Origin: Schistocephalus solidus
Taxonomy: Eukaryota > Platyhelminthes > Cestoda > Diphyllobothriidea > Diphyllobothriidae
Direction: 5' to 3'
NCBI GenBank assembly: GCA_017591395.1
Contig: WEDG01004536.1
Coordinates: forward strand, 23,501-87,500
DNA: 64,000 bases
Shown here piece by piece: positions 43,366 through 55,689 of this stretch. Below the pieces are notes generated by a model that worked only from the letters and a program-made list of their open reading frames with translations, was not told where the DNA came from and made no database searches. The position numbers were made by a program, and so were the translations under genes. How positions within the stretch are numbered: the first letter of the stretch is position 1; each line of letters begins with the position of its first letter.

Positions 43366-45714
43366 CCCGCAAAAGAGGAAACTTAAAATTGGGCGAATTC
43401 ACCGCAGAATTCCAAGGTAGACGTTTAGTTTCCTTTTCGGTTATCGTTAAAGCATAAATTGGCCTACAAATTAAGGTCAAATCAGCATCTGCGGGAAGAA
43501 CCATCGGTAAGTCTTTGTCAACAGATGTTTTCGTGAACTGTGTCATTGTGATAGTTTTGAAGTCGGCCTTACTGACTATGCATGCATGTGCGCACACTGA
43601 ACTATTCGGGAGGACTTCAAACGCAACGGTCCCAGAAATAAAACAACCAAAGTGGAAGATAAATCTTGCCTCTAAACACCAACAACATAGCATCCTTATG
43701 GCTGTGCTTGTTACTTGCATTGGCTGAAAGTATCGCACATTCCATACTATAACACATCCTCATACTACTCTCCGCTTTTCAAGTAGTGCTTCGAGTGAAA
43801 CTCATATTCCCAGCGCGTTTCAACAACCTTATCCGATAGATCAGGCATCATATAGTTTTTTTTGGTTTTTTTTATTCAAAGAGCTCTTATGTGGGGAGAA
43901 AAAGTGGGCAAAGGGAACGTGCACTCCTAGAAAATTACACTAATTGCGAGTGTTATACGATAAAAGTGTTATGGCGTTAGTGGAACGGACTACCGACGAA
44001 AGTTTTTAATGATAGGTCTTAAGTGTTTCAAGAGACCCAGCAAGAAAACAGAGAAAGCGTCTCTACATTTTTCTCTTCCACTGTCATATCTTCGCTAAAA
44101 TTAGATTACTTTATAGGCAACTAAAGCTAAACTTATAATTATTAGTACTTTTGAACGATGTCATTTTACTTCGTAAGAATTGTTCATATACTACCTCAGT
44201 TTAGCATTAGAAAGCACAGCATCCTTTTCGATGTGGAGCAAGCGTTTTTTCGTCGGGTAATCTGTGGATGTTGGCTTTTTAAAGTGGTCGAACTAACGGA
44301 GAACAGGTACCCGGCAGAACCTCTAACTACCCCTACTCGATATATTCTCCCCGGATAAAGGAATTTTATAAATGGACAGGGGTTAGTAGAATACCGAAAC
44401 TGCTTAAGATATCCTTGCGAGAGTGGAAATTTATGAGTCCCTGTTTGGTGCCTGCAGACCATGAGCTTTCCACTTATTCGATTATCTGGGTTCTTTGTCT
44501 TCTGAAACGAATGACTCTGCTCTGAGGAGTCATTGCGTAAGTGTTTTCGGGTTGTATTTCACCTCAAGAACTAACATTAGTAGCCTTTTCAAACAGAGGC
44601 ATAAAATTCTCACAACTCGTGAGTCAAACAATCAGTTAATTGATTAGAAACAATAGTTTATATACTATCTAAACTTGAATATTCATCCTTTTCATCTTCC
44701 TCACGGTTTCAGTTCTGCTTATGACCTACGATCATATTGTGTGCCTAGTTTCCTCCAAATACTGATTACGGATTCCAACTCACCGGTAAAGTTCTCATAA
44801 AAACTGTCAGCAGGGATCTGGGAACTATAACAAAAGCCATAAACTATCATACTTTTGGTAAAAGGGCGTTTGGCCAAGCCTCAGTGGGATGTAACCCCTT
44901 TTCAGCAATGGAAAGGCTTCAGTACCATACTGATGTCGATGGTCTAGACTTATTTTGCGGATTTGTAGACCACTGATGAAACAATCGTGGATGAGACCGT
45001 CACGGTAGGCCAGTGAAGCATAATGTGTGAATTCACTGGGTTGCAAGGTGTTAGTTTGGGTCTATCCTCCGGGCCACTCATGAGTAAATTCTTCGGACCA
45101 TACCTTTTTGTACTCGTTCCGTAAGTTGAGATGAAAAAACTGCAAATGAATGCGCAGGTTCGATTCCCAGAAGATTGCATGAGCAAAGGATAAGTCGGTT
45201 CGAGTACCAGAGCAACATGTTTATCATTCTGAGCTTTCAAACTCGTCAGTGACAGCGGCAGCAACAAAAAAGCGAAAATTAAAGGGGACAAACCAATCAA
45301 TGATCACTAACGCAAGTATGGGTGTAACTGCGCAGGGCTCTGTACGACGGCACCAATTCGACACATCAAGTGATTTAGTTCCCATCTGTGGACCAGACTT
45401 TAATCAAGTCTCGATCTGTCTTGTTTCCGATGTGGGCAATAAGTTTGATGGCTATGAAGTTGAACTCATTACCCATCTCGTAGGTGTGCAACGACTTGCG
45501 ATAATTCGTCACCCCGTTACACGATTCCAGCATTCGTTAAGTCTGGCCTGGGTCGTTACAAGGACAGTTTAGGCATGAGATGCGATACACTACCCCAGAT
45601 TGATCGTTGGTGTTTAATCCGTCAGTCGTAATAGTCACCAACTGCCAACAGCCACACAGTAGTCTACAAATATGCCGTTATTTATCCTACTACTGATAAC
45701 CCAGGTGTTAGCTA
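43366..45714. other. No recognisable gene
   Basis: Frames up to 143 codons (minus strand 43,307-43,738) and 107 codons (plus strand 45,249-45,572) occur, but I see no domain. The first overlaps repeat R4. Near 45,160-45,200 two B-box-like 'GGTTCGA' motifs occur without a paired A box. A block at 45,215-45,265 weakly resembles an inverted PLE-2-type tail. Confidence 0.35.
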
Positions 45715-45800
45715 TACACGACAGCTCAACCGTCGCAGTCCGACGTGGTTCACTCTGTGTCCCACAGCATGATAGTGCATGGACGGTGACTTCCACTAGG
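45715..45800 (-). repeat. Relic of zinc-finger LINE 3' end
   Basis: 'CGACAGCTCAACCGTCGCAG' and 'GTGCATGGACGGTGACTT' match, on the minus strand, the last 80 bases of the LINE 3' UTR. Strongly truncated and diverged. It lies about 190 bases before repeat R4 copy 2. Confidence 0.6.
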
Positions 45801-45984
45801 GTCCTCCGGCGTTCTCAGAACGCTTAGCAGCTGCATCATGCAGCGGAACAGAATTGGTGAAAGATTCGTGTCTGGAATTTTGTGCAGATGATACTTGTGC
45901 CATCAGTATGGTAAATAGTAAAGTATTTTCTAGGTTCATTCCGTTGGAAATACGCCGTTTTGGATATAAATCTTACAAGATAAC

Positions 45985-47225
45985 GTACAGTAGATGGTCA
46001 ACCTCATGTCATGTTTAGCATATATTTGGTCTTGTTATTTTGACTTGATGGGTGGACTGTAGGCTCAGAAAGCCATTTACTAACGAGCAGGCAAGATTTT
46101 CGCAAGGAAACTTTCTATGCTATTTAAAAGCACAGAACAAAACCTATTGTTTTGTGTGTTTTACTATAAAGGAACTGTAATATAAGCAACAATAGTTTCA
46201 AATACTTCCACTCGGTAACAGGAAAATTTGATCTTAATTCACGGAAAATCAGGTAAAGGCAAGTGTGACGAATCGAATTGTTTTGGGGAAACAATAAACA
46301 AATTTAACTTTTTTGCCATGAAATGCAGTAATAGAATTTTTTGACAGTATTGTTTTATCAAATCAAGAATAGAGACCGTAAAAATACGCATATGAAACTG
46401 TATAAACGGATTCCCAAAACACCGATGTTGAATTTTAAGTATGTGGTAAAATAGTTTTGTAATACTATAGATTCCGCCGTTGCGTAATTTTGAAACGGAA
46501 CTGGCAAAAGATTAACCGTTTCCTAAAAATCTTATATATTCGCAATCTTAGAAAGGGTGATTAAAATAATCGAATACGGCGCAAAATGCTCCAATATAAA
46601 GAGAATAGGGATTTATTTCATTTTTAGCAGAACAAAATATCCCGAATTTTCTGCAGAGTCAACGAAACGGTCATCTTTTCCAATTTTACCTTGGCCTAAC
46701 CTTAGAAAAAGGTACAGCTTACAGACATTAGTCAGCCAACTATCCAATAAAAGCGCTTTTTAAATATGTACGTTAGCATAAAAGTTTTTTAATTGATCTT
46801 AGCATATTATTGGTCGACTTTTGTTGTGGACGTTCATTTTTCTTGGCAACAGTTTTCATGTTTGGATGAATCCATAAATATGACCCAAAGCACCATCTGC
46901 ATTAGAGTCTCCAATTTTCGCTGCTTCGGTAAATGCTTTTAAGAAATATCTTATTTTCAAGGTTTAAACAGTCACATAGAACATAATCTACATTTATGTC
47001 CAACCGCTTGAAAATCCTGAAAATCGTGAAGTATTCGCCGGTACTTCCAGGACGAGTTGACACCTAATTGTAATTAAATACCAGAAATATCTCTGAATAA
47101 ATGTGTCGAAATTAAAGCTCTCTTAATATTCGAAAAATTGTTTGTTAACCATTTCACCTGACGTGTCTATTTCCATTTAACCTTCACAGTTACAGTGATT
47201 TTTCACGTTCTCCAAATCTGCTGTT
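45985..47225 (+). repeat. AT-rich repeat R4, copy 2
   Basis: Second copy of the block at 42,040-43,365, in direct orientation about 3.9 kb downstream. Small insertions and deletions distinguish them throughout. Flanks on the right diverge just after 'TTCACAGTTACAGTGATTTTTCA'. Confidence 0.75.
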
Positions 47226-47498
47226 TTTTCCAAAAAGAGCTGGGATTTCTGAACAAAACACTGGTACTCTAAATTTTCTTCAAGTTTTAAGTTCGCTTAA
47301 GGTTTTTCACTACTAGTTCCAAGTTTCGCTACATTATTTGTTGCCGATTTGCGAGTGGTTATTAATCACGTCAATTTTGACCTTGTCCATCAAGCCTCTG
47401 TGCCCAGAAGATACTTGGTTTATACGAAATGTGTGTTGTAAAACATGATGAAAACGAGAAGAAGCAGCGTTAGTAGCCAGAGGCTTTGATTTCCAATG

Positions 47499-47715
47499 GG
47501 AACTCAATCAATCGATATATCGATCTGGTGCCGGCATAGAGCTTTGCACAATATAGCTAATTTTTGATTGGTCCCTACCTCCCTTACCTGCTGCTTGTTT
47601 TGTTGTCACTGTTATCTCTGACGATGGACTCCGGTAAGAGCTCGAAAGCTCAGATAAATAAAAAAATGAGTCCAGCGTCAAACAACGTTCTTTTGTTCCC
47701 TTCTTATACAATTCG
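47499..47715 (+). repeat. Solo PLE-2-type tail with hammerhead-like motif
   Basis: Matches 62,000-62,204: 'CAATCGAT.TATCGATCTGG', 'CTCTGACGATGGACT' and 'GCTCAGA'. It has 'CTGACGA' at 47,618-47,624 and 'GAAA' at 47,644-47,647 separated by an arm that can nearly pair, the pattern of a hammerhead ribozyme core. It is a severely 5'-truncated PLE. Confidence 0.7.
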
Positions 47716-49089
47716 TAAAGTAACTCATCCGAAATACCGAAAATTAGGAAAGATTGCTAAGCATTCTATAAAATAATCATAATGAAAAACTTTAAGTTAA
47801 TTCAAAATATAAAAGAAATATTAAAGGTGACATTAAGTTGTTTAAAAGTACTGGCGTTTTAGAAAGGTGGCAAATTTCGAAAACGTGAATAAATGGCGGA
47901 AACTGAGTAAACATAAGTTTTAGATGTAGATGAAGCAAACAAAGAATTGTCAGCGTATGGTAGTACTGCGTTTTCGGCAATGAAGGTGCACAGCTTTTCA
48001 AAGCTGACTTTAAAAATCGATAAAAGGTCTCGGTTTCTAAAAATAACCTGCCCTCTTGCAAATTGCTTCATCTGATTTAGGTGGCAAAAGAAAAAGTTTC
48101 CAGTGTGGAAAGTTCCACATGTTAAAACTTACAAGTTAAAATTACTCTTTTCACAAAGATAAACACGCGTGGATGTGAAAACTTAGTGTAGGATACCTTG
48201 TAGGATAGAAACCCGCCGATGTACAAGGTAAAGATTATTTCCCTTCAAATTTGTAAACATTTTGACTAATTAATTTATTTATAGGCATATTCTGCTTGCA
48301 AAAATTTTTCTGGCACAGTTTACGCGATTAAATACAATTTGCGGCGATGTAGGTGCCGAAATTGGATCATCTAAACTTCCGCCATCATATTCCATCAGAT
48401 AGGTCACATACTGTAGTAGTCAGTCTCCCCATCTCAATAAAAAAGTGGTTGAAAGTCTCTTACTACTTAAAGCACGAACACGCCACTTCCACTGCTGTTC
48501 GAGCCGCCAGCCTTTTGAATGCATCTGTTTCGGTGAGCCCAATTTATTTCTCAAATTATTAACCTGGACTCTCAGCCTTGCCCATCTCTATAGTTTATAA
48601 CCTTCAGTGCCATTCCACAGCCTATAAAATTCAGTGGCCTAGCTGCGCACTTACCTCCAACTGGTGCGGTGATTTTCCTTGCCCGCATGCTTCTAAAGCA
48701 GAAGTTACCCTGCTACCCCCGAATAAATTGCTGCTGAAAAAAAGAGAACTTAAACATTATTTACCCGGAAGTGAGGTCAAAAGCGTGCAGGAAACCGGGT
48801 AGTTAAAATTTTATGACGGTTCTTTTTGTGCCCTTCACAATACGCTAGCATGGGAAACTGACAGACCGTGATGCGTGTGGATGATATCCTGAGCTCAGGG
48901 GGCGGGTCGGCAGTGCGAGCGGGCAAGCACCAAGAGCTTTTAGCACCTGAAAACCCGCTGGACTCCAGCGGATTCTTTTGAAGAGCGGGAACAGGGTGAG
49001 GGACGGAGGAAAATCGGTGGCGACTGCTACGTGCTAATGAACTGACAGACAATAAATGTGCTAACGAGGAAGCTTTTGTATTAAGGATT
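47716..49089. other. No recognisable gene
   Basis: Small frames only; those at 48,353-48,562 and 48,777-49,193 carry no recognised motif. 48,840-49,090 is GC-richer than its surroundings. Confidence 0.35.
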
Positions 49090-49400
49090 TGTACTGTGCA
49101 CACGATGGGCCCACAGGCCATGGAGAGGGTCGCATGACGATGGGCAATCCATAATCGAGAAGAGCTACCGATAAGGCCGGGGTTTAAATCCAAGCCGCTC
49201 TTCTGGAGTTTGGATATGGGTGGCTGATGGTGGTGGGTCGACAGAAATGATCATCCCCGTACGTTCGTCCTTGTTGGTAAAACCTCCCGGTCTGAGGCCA
49301 ATTTCCTCAAGGGTAAAGTTGCCCAACATACGGGGCCCGGAAGATCATGAATAACGTCCGGACCGTAAACCGAATAAATGAGTATAAGATTTGTCAGCAT
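49090..49400 (+). repeat. Possible plus-strand relative of the tRNA-derived SINE
   Basis: A B-box-like 'GGGGTTTAAATCC' near 49,178 is followed by 'GGATATGGGTGGCTGATGGTGG', like the body start 'GGTATGGCTGGCTGATGACGG' of the element at 38.2 kb. The A box is not clear. A separate or diverged family. Confidence 0.45.
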
Positions 49401-50139
49401 GAGCACAGTTGCTTGCCTAGGAATCCTTAAGGTGAAACCGAGGAAGATGCTCGTTAGATGGGCTGAAATTTATTCGGCTACATTTATGATATCACTCCCG
49501 TAGCGAGAGTGGCTTTAACTGAGCCGTTCCCTATACGATATAGTCTTCATCGAATTCGATTTCTAAGCGGTTTTATTCCCATTGGTTGGCAGTTCAGGCT
49601 TCAGCAACCACCAACGGACTTCGTACATCACTGAGTAGAGCTCGCTGTTTGTCTGCGCATGGTCACCTTCTATTTATAATCACACTGATCGAGTGGTTTC
49701 TTAGTGCTGCATGAGTCGAGGGATTTCGCTACGTTTGTTTATCTACAGATATGCAGCAGACTGCAGCATGCGTGGTTATGTGACCCCTAGGGGCCTGTGG
49801 CTTCAAATAGCATGTCCGCTTGCCCAAGGGAACACTGCCTTAGGGGTTAGCATTTTCGAAGTGTTAGCGGTCGACAAGGGGGAGTTGGGTTGCCAAATCA
49901 AAAGCCAAGGGGGTCATAGTTAGGTGGATAACCTTTACTGCAGCTAGGGAATGTACAAACTGTTTAGAAGGCGATGACAGCAATTTCTCAACTGGACCGA
50001 GTGCCCGCAATCGATGTTATCAAGCCCAGTGCTAGTTGTTTGCGTGTGTCTGTGCTTTGTCCCGCTGAGACCAATCATTGAATAGCAAAATATCGATCGG
50101 CTTACGTATACCTTTCACCTATTATAAAATTGAACGGTA

Positions 50140-50216
50140 ACGGCTCAAGCGTTGAACCGGCAAGGTCGATAGACCGTGGCATCGTATCTGCAATTAAGCT
50201 ACAGCCAACTTGCCGG
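50140..50216 (-). repeat. tRNA-like block
   Basis: On the minus strand 'TGGCTGTAGCTTAATTGCAGA' resembles an A box and 'GGTTCAACGCTTGAGCC' a B box at fitting distance. The cloverleaf is imperfect. A SINE head or pseudo-tRNA is more likely than a tRNA gene. Confidence 0.45.
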
Positions 50217-50647
50217 AATTATGAAATGTGTTTAGATTCGAAACAAATTACTTAACTAGGGTTGGAATAGTAATTATTGTGCAGCATAATCCCTAGTCAC
50301 GCCATAATTTCGACTTTAGAATGAGTTTCATTCCGGTCGGCTGTAAGAATTCCTCTCTGGAAACAATGACTACCTAAGTCTTATGCTATTTTCTCGTTGA
50401 ATTTTTATGCTCTGACAAATTCAAATGTATTTTATATAAAATGTGTGAAAACATTTCTGGTACCTATCTGGTAGCAACTTACGTTTTCTTAAAACTGTAC
50501 ACCTCGAGAGAAAATGTCTCGTGCGGTTTTTAAAAAGTTTCTAATAAAGTGATTTTGAAGGCAGTAACATGTCCGTTAATAAACGATCATATTTATTAAT
50601 TATGCTTATAAATTATACAGCATGGACCACATCAAGTACAACATTTA
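50217..50647. other. No recognisable feature
   Basis: AT-rich sequence with no frames of note. Confidence 0.4.
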
Positions 50648-50659
50648 GGAGAGAGAGAA

Positions 50660-50755
<96 letters not shown>
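50648..50755 (+). repeat. Compound GA-TA microsatellite
   Basis: (GA)n to 50,690 and then (TA)n to 50,755. Any open frame through it is an artefact. Confidence 0.95.
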
Positions 50756-50758
<3 letters not shown>

Positions 50759-51060
50759 TATCATTCAAAATTTTTCAGGAAAAAGGCCTCCATTCACTGT
50801 GGGTAAGTTTGGTACGCGAAATGGGCAAAACAGGAGAACGGTCGTCCGTGAATGTGACGCAAAACCACGCCAGATTTTCTTCAAAACAGTGTGGGTGTCG
50901 TTTGAAAATGACCTTCTCAACACTAATGGCGAGCTTTTGAAGTTGAGCAACTATTTTTTTCTCCTTAATTCACATGTGAATTTTCTTATATGTACATGGG
51001 CTGGCCCATTTTTCTCACTAGATACTGCTATTTACCACTCTTTATTTATATTAACAGCGG
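50756..51060 (+). repeat. Microsatellite-linked repeat R5, copy 1
   Basis: Follows a GA-containing microsatellite and shares with 53,262-53,520 'AAAGG.CCTCCATTCAC.GTG', 'CGTCC.TGAATG' and 'TTCTTCAAAA'/'CCTTCAAAA' blocks. Class unknown. Confidence 0.5.
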
Positions 51061-51180
51061 CCTCTAGCCATTGAACCACGGGCTCTTTTTCATGTCGGTT
51101 TAGATCGAGAATATTGACATTGGCGGATGAACGCCTCACTGATCGGTTATGAAACTCATGCAGAACTGATTATCTGCACC
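51061..51180 (-). repeat. Fragment of tRNA-derived element (head end and X block)
   Basis: 'CTAGCCATTGAACCACGGGC' is the complement of an A-box region; it continues with 'CGGTTTAGATCGAGAATATTGACATTG' and a partial X block as at 58,245-58,330. The body is absent, so the left side was lost at the junction with repeat R5. Confidence 0.6.
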
Positions 51181-51619
51181 TGTTCGCGCATGATCTGTCT
51201 ACTCGAAGCGAGCCACGCAGCGGAAGGCTAACTGGAACGAGCAGTGCATATCTTTTAATCGTGTTCGGTTTCGCGCTACCAGGAAAAAAAACTCCAGTGT
51301 GTTCATTGATATTGCCTGGTTTAATAGGAACCTGATCAACTTGGAGCTTTGGTTTAGGGCGATCGCCGGCAGTTGCTTGAAGGGAAGCAGTTGACTCAAT
51401 GCTTACTGCTGATAGAAGCGAACAGGCAAGTTCCAGGATCCAGAAGAGGCGATCACTGACGTTTTGGATTCTCTTTCGACCCCACCATTAGAAACAGTAG
51501 CAGAATGGTTGCAAGGCGCACAAGGAGAACAGTTTTGATAGTACGTAGTGGCCAGGTGACCACATACGTATTACAATTATCTAAATTCAGGTGCAATATC
51601 ACCGATCGACCGATTCATG

Positions 51620-52130
51620 GTGAGAGCACAAGTAACGGTCCTCACCCGATTCTATGGTCTGGACTAGCAAATTGGCTGTCTCGACGTCTCAAATATCTGA
51701 CTCCTGATTCGGATACCACAGTCAACTCCTCAACACACTTTTTGGAGAAACGTAAAGGAGGTAAGCCTACTGCCAAGCGGATGCCTGGTATCCTTTGATG
51801 TCACGTCCCTTTTTACTTCTATTCCACAGGACTTGGCAGTCGAGACTATTGGATTACCCTTACGAGACAAATATGATGAAACGGAGAATCGCCTCGAACA
51901 GGCCCAAATCCTCCAACTCCTGAAGTTCGGTCTCAAGACGTACTTCACGTTTGACGTAACAATCTAAGAGCAGGCGAAGGGCACGCCAATGGGTTCGCCG
52001 ATTTCAGGACTCATAGTCGAGGCGGTCTTGCAACGGTTGGAGTCGTTGGTCTTCTGACACCACAGATCGAAATTTTGGGCTCGGTATGAGGACTTCGTCG
52101 TAATCGAACAGGATCAGGTGCTGGAATTCA
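51620..52130 (+). pseudogene. Reverse transcriptase fragment of PLE-3
   Basis: Across frames: 'ANWLSRRLKYLTPDSDT' at 51,668-51,720, motif A 'SFDVTSLFTSIPQDL' at 51,790-51,835, 'FGLKTYFTFD' at 51,925-51,955, and 'EQAKGTPMGSPISGLIVEAV' at 51,969-52,028. Motif C reads 'RYEDFVV' at about 52,082, lacking the usual RYVDD. A stop precedes the motif B block. Non-functional. Confidence 0.82.
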
Positions 52131-52169
52131 AAGAACACAAACACCAAGGGAGACCAAACCCAACCGGCC

Positions 52170-52700
52170 CTAAACTCTTGCGAGCTCTTCCATACGTGAG
52201 GAACGTCTCGGAAGCCGTCAGCCGCCTTCTCACTCCATTTGGAGTTGGGGTGACACACATGCCAGAGGCAACCATCAGGCCGAAAGACCCACAGCAGGAA
52301 ACGTCTGACGTCATTTGCCGGATCTGGTACAGTTGTGGACAAAGCAGCTAAGTTGGAGAAACCGGGAGATTACTCCGGACGCGAATGGTTAAGCACGCGG
52401 CTGCGGTGAGGAAGCAAGACGCTGGCTCTCAGGTTGCAGTTCACACGGTGGGTCCCGGCCATATTTTCAAGTTTTATGAGGTCCGTGTTGAAGCATCAGC
52501 TGAGCAGGGAAATCGGTCACGTGGACTGGACGTGCGTGACCGACATTTCCAATGACAGTGAGCCAAATTGCCGGGTCATTATCACTTCCGTTTCCAACAT
52601 GGATAAGGAAATCACGACCGTTAACGACTCGAACGTGGATGGCCAAGCTATTATCACATCAATTACGACTCCCAGCGGTGATCGCGGTAGCTGCTAATTG
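52170..52700 (+). pseudogene. GIY-YIG endonuclease of PLE-3
   Basis: The connector 'LPYVRNVSEAVSRLL' (52,190-52,235) precedes 'VICRIWYSCG' and, after a stop at about 52,349, 'VGETGRLLRTRM', the GIY-YIG core with its conserved arginine. 'HAAAVRKQD' and 'HTVGPGHIFKF' follow, as in the intact module at 57,090-57,340. The C-terminal part has several stops. Confidence 0.8.
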
Positions 52701-52835
52701 TAGTATGCATGTGATCGCGTGGCCACTACGTACTATAAATACTGCTCACCTTGTGCCTCTATCACCCTTTCTGCTTCTGTCTCTAATGCTGGGTTCAAGA
52801 GATGATCCGAAACGGCAGGCCAATAAACACCGCGT

Positions 52836-53261
52836 TCCAGTGATAGCCTCTTCTTCTTCTTCTTCTTCTGAATGCTTACTGGTCAAATAGTTTGCTTTCC
52901 TCCGGAGCTGGGCGTACGGAATGGTCGGCTGACAAGCAATCGAGTTTTGTGCGTAGTTGATCCAGTCTCCCCCTCGCCCTTTATCCCGCATGCATCGACC
53001 ACGTCCCGCCGTTGAGCCCTCCTGCTCAAACACCCACCCCTAACTCTCTACCAGCATCTGACAGACCGGTCTGTCCAGCTTGACTCGGACGCTGACAAAT
53101 GAGGATTCAGTGAGGAATGGGCGCACACTGGTCTACCGGCTTCCCAAAGCAAACAAGCTCTGTATGGGTGGCAAAGGTCACGAACAGGCAACCAAATACC
53201 GGGCGGAGTTCGGCCACCTTATGATTGCCGAGAGGAGGGAGCGTAGAAAATGAGAGAGAGA
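52836..53261. other. No recognisable gene; short CTT and GA runs
   Basis: A short (TCT)n run at 52,848-52,869 and a (GA)n run near 53,252-53,268. The other frames lack domains. Confidence 0.4.
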
Positions 53262-53520
53262 GAGAGAGCTACGCTTTATTTTAAAAGTAAAATTCCAAAA
53301 ATGTCAGCAAAAAGGTCCTCCATTCACCGTGAAAAATCGTCCTTGAATGCGTCTGAAAATAACGATCAAGTTGGACTTCCTTCAAAATGGGACCAGCGCC
53401 GTGCACTGATGACCTCATTTTTGTTGTTCGAACAAGCAAATAGGGTTAAAAAACAGCATATAATGGGTGAACTAGGCAAATCGACATACATATAAGAGGA
53501 TTCACATGCGAATGGAGAGC
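53262..53520 (+). repeat. Microsatellite-linked repeat R5, copy 2
   Basis: Counterpart of 50,756-51,060, again directly right of a GA microsatellite. A 81-codon frame (53,250-53,495) spans it but the other copy does not preserve it, so coding is unlikely. Confidence 0.5.
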
Positions 53521-53669
53521 AGAAAGGATGGCGGCTCAATTTCAAAAGCCCTGCCTGTGTAAATTGATACAGTCTGTTTCGAGTTTACTTGACCTTCATT
53601 CAGCCAGTCATAATTCTAATCACCAGCTGGGACCGGAAACACAAACACACACTCGTCCCCATAATGCCT

Positions 53670-54540
53670 TTTTCAGATGGATCATAAGTCCTTCGTCGCA
53701 CCAAAGTTCATCAATGATGGTTCATCAGATTTAACATTGCCACTTTGGTTTCATTACAGGTTCACAGGTAATCCTTTTAACAATCAGACGCATCTCCAGT
53801 TTCTGAAGAATGACCTGGACCATGTCTCAGCACGGTTGTTAGATAATGGACTTTTGCTGAATTCTTAAAAATCATTTTAGTGAGTATTTCGACCGCGTCC
53901 CCATTCCAGTCCTTAATCTTCGGACATTCTTCTAAACGATGTATCCTATTTTCCGGTACCTTGGTTTTTCTTCTGACATCCAATCTTTCATTCTCCCTCC
54001 ATATTGAAACTCTTTACACTAGAATTTGTAAACTCCTCTACTATTTATTTCGTTTACATTCCTATCACACACCCCAACTCCTAACCTGGAGATTTATAGA
54101 TACTCGCATTCTCCCTCTTATTCCTTATTTTTCTCATATTCTTTATCCTGCTATGCTTAAAAAAGATATGCTGATTTTAAAACGTATCCTCAGAATGCTC
54201 GCATCTGCTACTGGCGTTTCTTATATTGATCTAGTTTATGTTATTATAAGATGACACTTCGGAACGGTCAAACAACTCGATTATCGAATTCTGGAGAATT
54301 GTTTCCATCTGCTTCATTCCGATCTAATTGCTATGATGTCTTCCCGTCTCGTGGGCCGAAGCTTCCTATATATCTCTTTTCGTACATCGGCATGTTCTTT
54401 ATTGGCACTTCGGGCAAGCGACCTTGCGTGTAAAGATACAGAGATTGAAATTGTTGCCCTAATAGGTGTTCCTTTTTATTTAAACATTTTAACTCTTGCG
54501 TATTTTTTAACATATTCCCTTGCCCACTGAATAAAGCCAT
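53670..54540 (+). pseudogene. C-terminal part of another non-LTR reverse transcriptase
   Basis: A frame at 53,677-53,868 has 'THLQFLKNDLDHVS' and 'LLDNGLLLNS', the helix after the catalytic aspartates. Another at 53,880-54,254 (124 residues) has 'FLLTSNLSFSLHI' (30-42), 'KLLYYLFRLHSYHTP' (51-65), 'RFIDTRILPLIPYFSHIL' (71-88) and 'KRILRMLASATGV' (101-113), typical of the thumb of LINE RTs where 'LGV..T..LS...HI' is conserved. The tail of the ORF continues in shifted frames to about 54,500. This is a different family from the zinc-finger and CR1-like elements. The active site lies in lost sequence. Confidence 0.7.
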
Positions 54541-55689
54541 TTCTGCCGAAAAATTTAGAGGATAATTTAAAAATAAAACGTATTCCTCTCTCTCTCTCTC
54601 TCTAAAAAAAAACTAATTGAGGTCGTGCATTTGTGGCATAGAGAGTCCTTCCTTTGGACACTGGTGCCAAGAAATAACAAGAGTTTTTTTTTAAAAAAAC
54701 TATTGATTTAGTTGCCCTATTCCCACCACAGGCAGTCGATAAAAGCCCAAATACTCGTTTTTCGCTGTTCTTGTGCCGTTTTTCCATCGACCTCAGTACG
54801 AGCTCTTGATGCAATCAGCCCCGGGCCGAGATGCGTGTGTGCACCTGAGCTTTGCTGAGCAGCGGCCAAGCGTTGCAAAAAATATCGATCGGTGAGCCTA
54901 GGCCTGGTCACTCGCGGCCTAGGCCATGCCGCGCCATGCAGCGGCACTAAATAGGCGAACTATGAGTGTCTGGGCTGGGACGGAAGGCCTGACGTCAATA
55001 GGCCGGGGTGTATGGAATGTCCAGTTAGGGGTTCCACCGTCTACGTTCTCGCACTATTCGCCTACTCCTAACACCCCCTGTCTAGCGCCTACTGCCGGCT
55101 AAGCGCCACTACGGGAGGTCTAAACGAGATGAGGGTATCCGGTCTTGGGTAACGGTAGCGTTGGGGAATTAACAAAGCAACCAGAAACTCAAGGGTAGTG
55201 TAAAACGGGACCAGTTGTAGCAGGGATTTTACCGGTGGATCATTACATAAAAAATAATTAATTTTATTTAAAATTTAATATAAAAGGGTAACATAGAGCA
55301 ACGAAAAAAAACGCGCCATGATTAAAAAGTAGGCAACAAACAAATCCAGTGAATGTATATCGATGATATCGAATTTTTGAGAAAGTAGCAATACACTAGC
55401 ATCAAGGTTTTAACAGATATTTAATGGGAAAGCGTTTCTAGGTGTGAAAAGGTATAATGCACGAAAAAACGACGTATATATGTGAAGATCATACATATAA
55501 TTATTTTTTAGTAAAGAAGTTGTTTTTTGTCTGTAAAAAACCTTACATAATTATGTAACTCGTTAAAGAAATCATCAAAATTGGAAAATATACGCAACTA
55601 ATGGTAACAGCTAGGAAGTGGTATGTGAATAGAGCACGAAAAAACGCTAATTTTTTCCGTATCAAGTCTACGCCAACGATAGGAAACAA
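54541..55689. other. No recognisable gene
   Basis: A short (TC)n run at 54,586-54,603, GC-rich sequence at 54,780-55,130 and AT-rich DNA after 55,220. A 'CTAAACGAGATGAGGGTATCCGG' type block near 55,120-55,145 may be a fragment of the zinc-finger LINE leader ('CTAAACCAGGTGAGGGTATCCGG'). Confidence 0.4.

Larger units (their letters stand above)
51600..52835 (+). mobile_element. Penelope-like element PLE-3 (degenerate)
   Basis: Plus-strand element with part of the RT, a GIY-YIG domain and a tail with 'ACTATAAATACTG' (52,733) and 'GGTTCAAGAGATGATCCGAAAC' split over 52,794-52,815. The N-terminus is largely missing. It is followed by about 400 bases without clear assignment and then repeat R5. Confidence 0.8.

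Noticed and set aside
45155..45205. Two B-box-like GGTTCGA motifs
   Set aside because: No A box at the right distance and no cloverleaf; chance or a decayed element.
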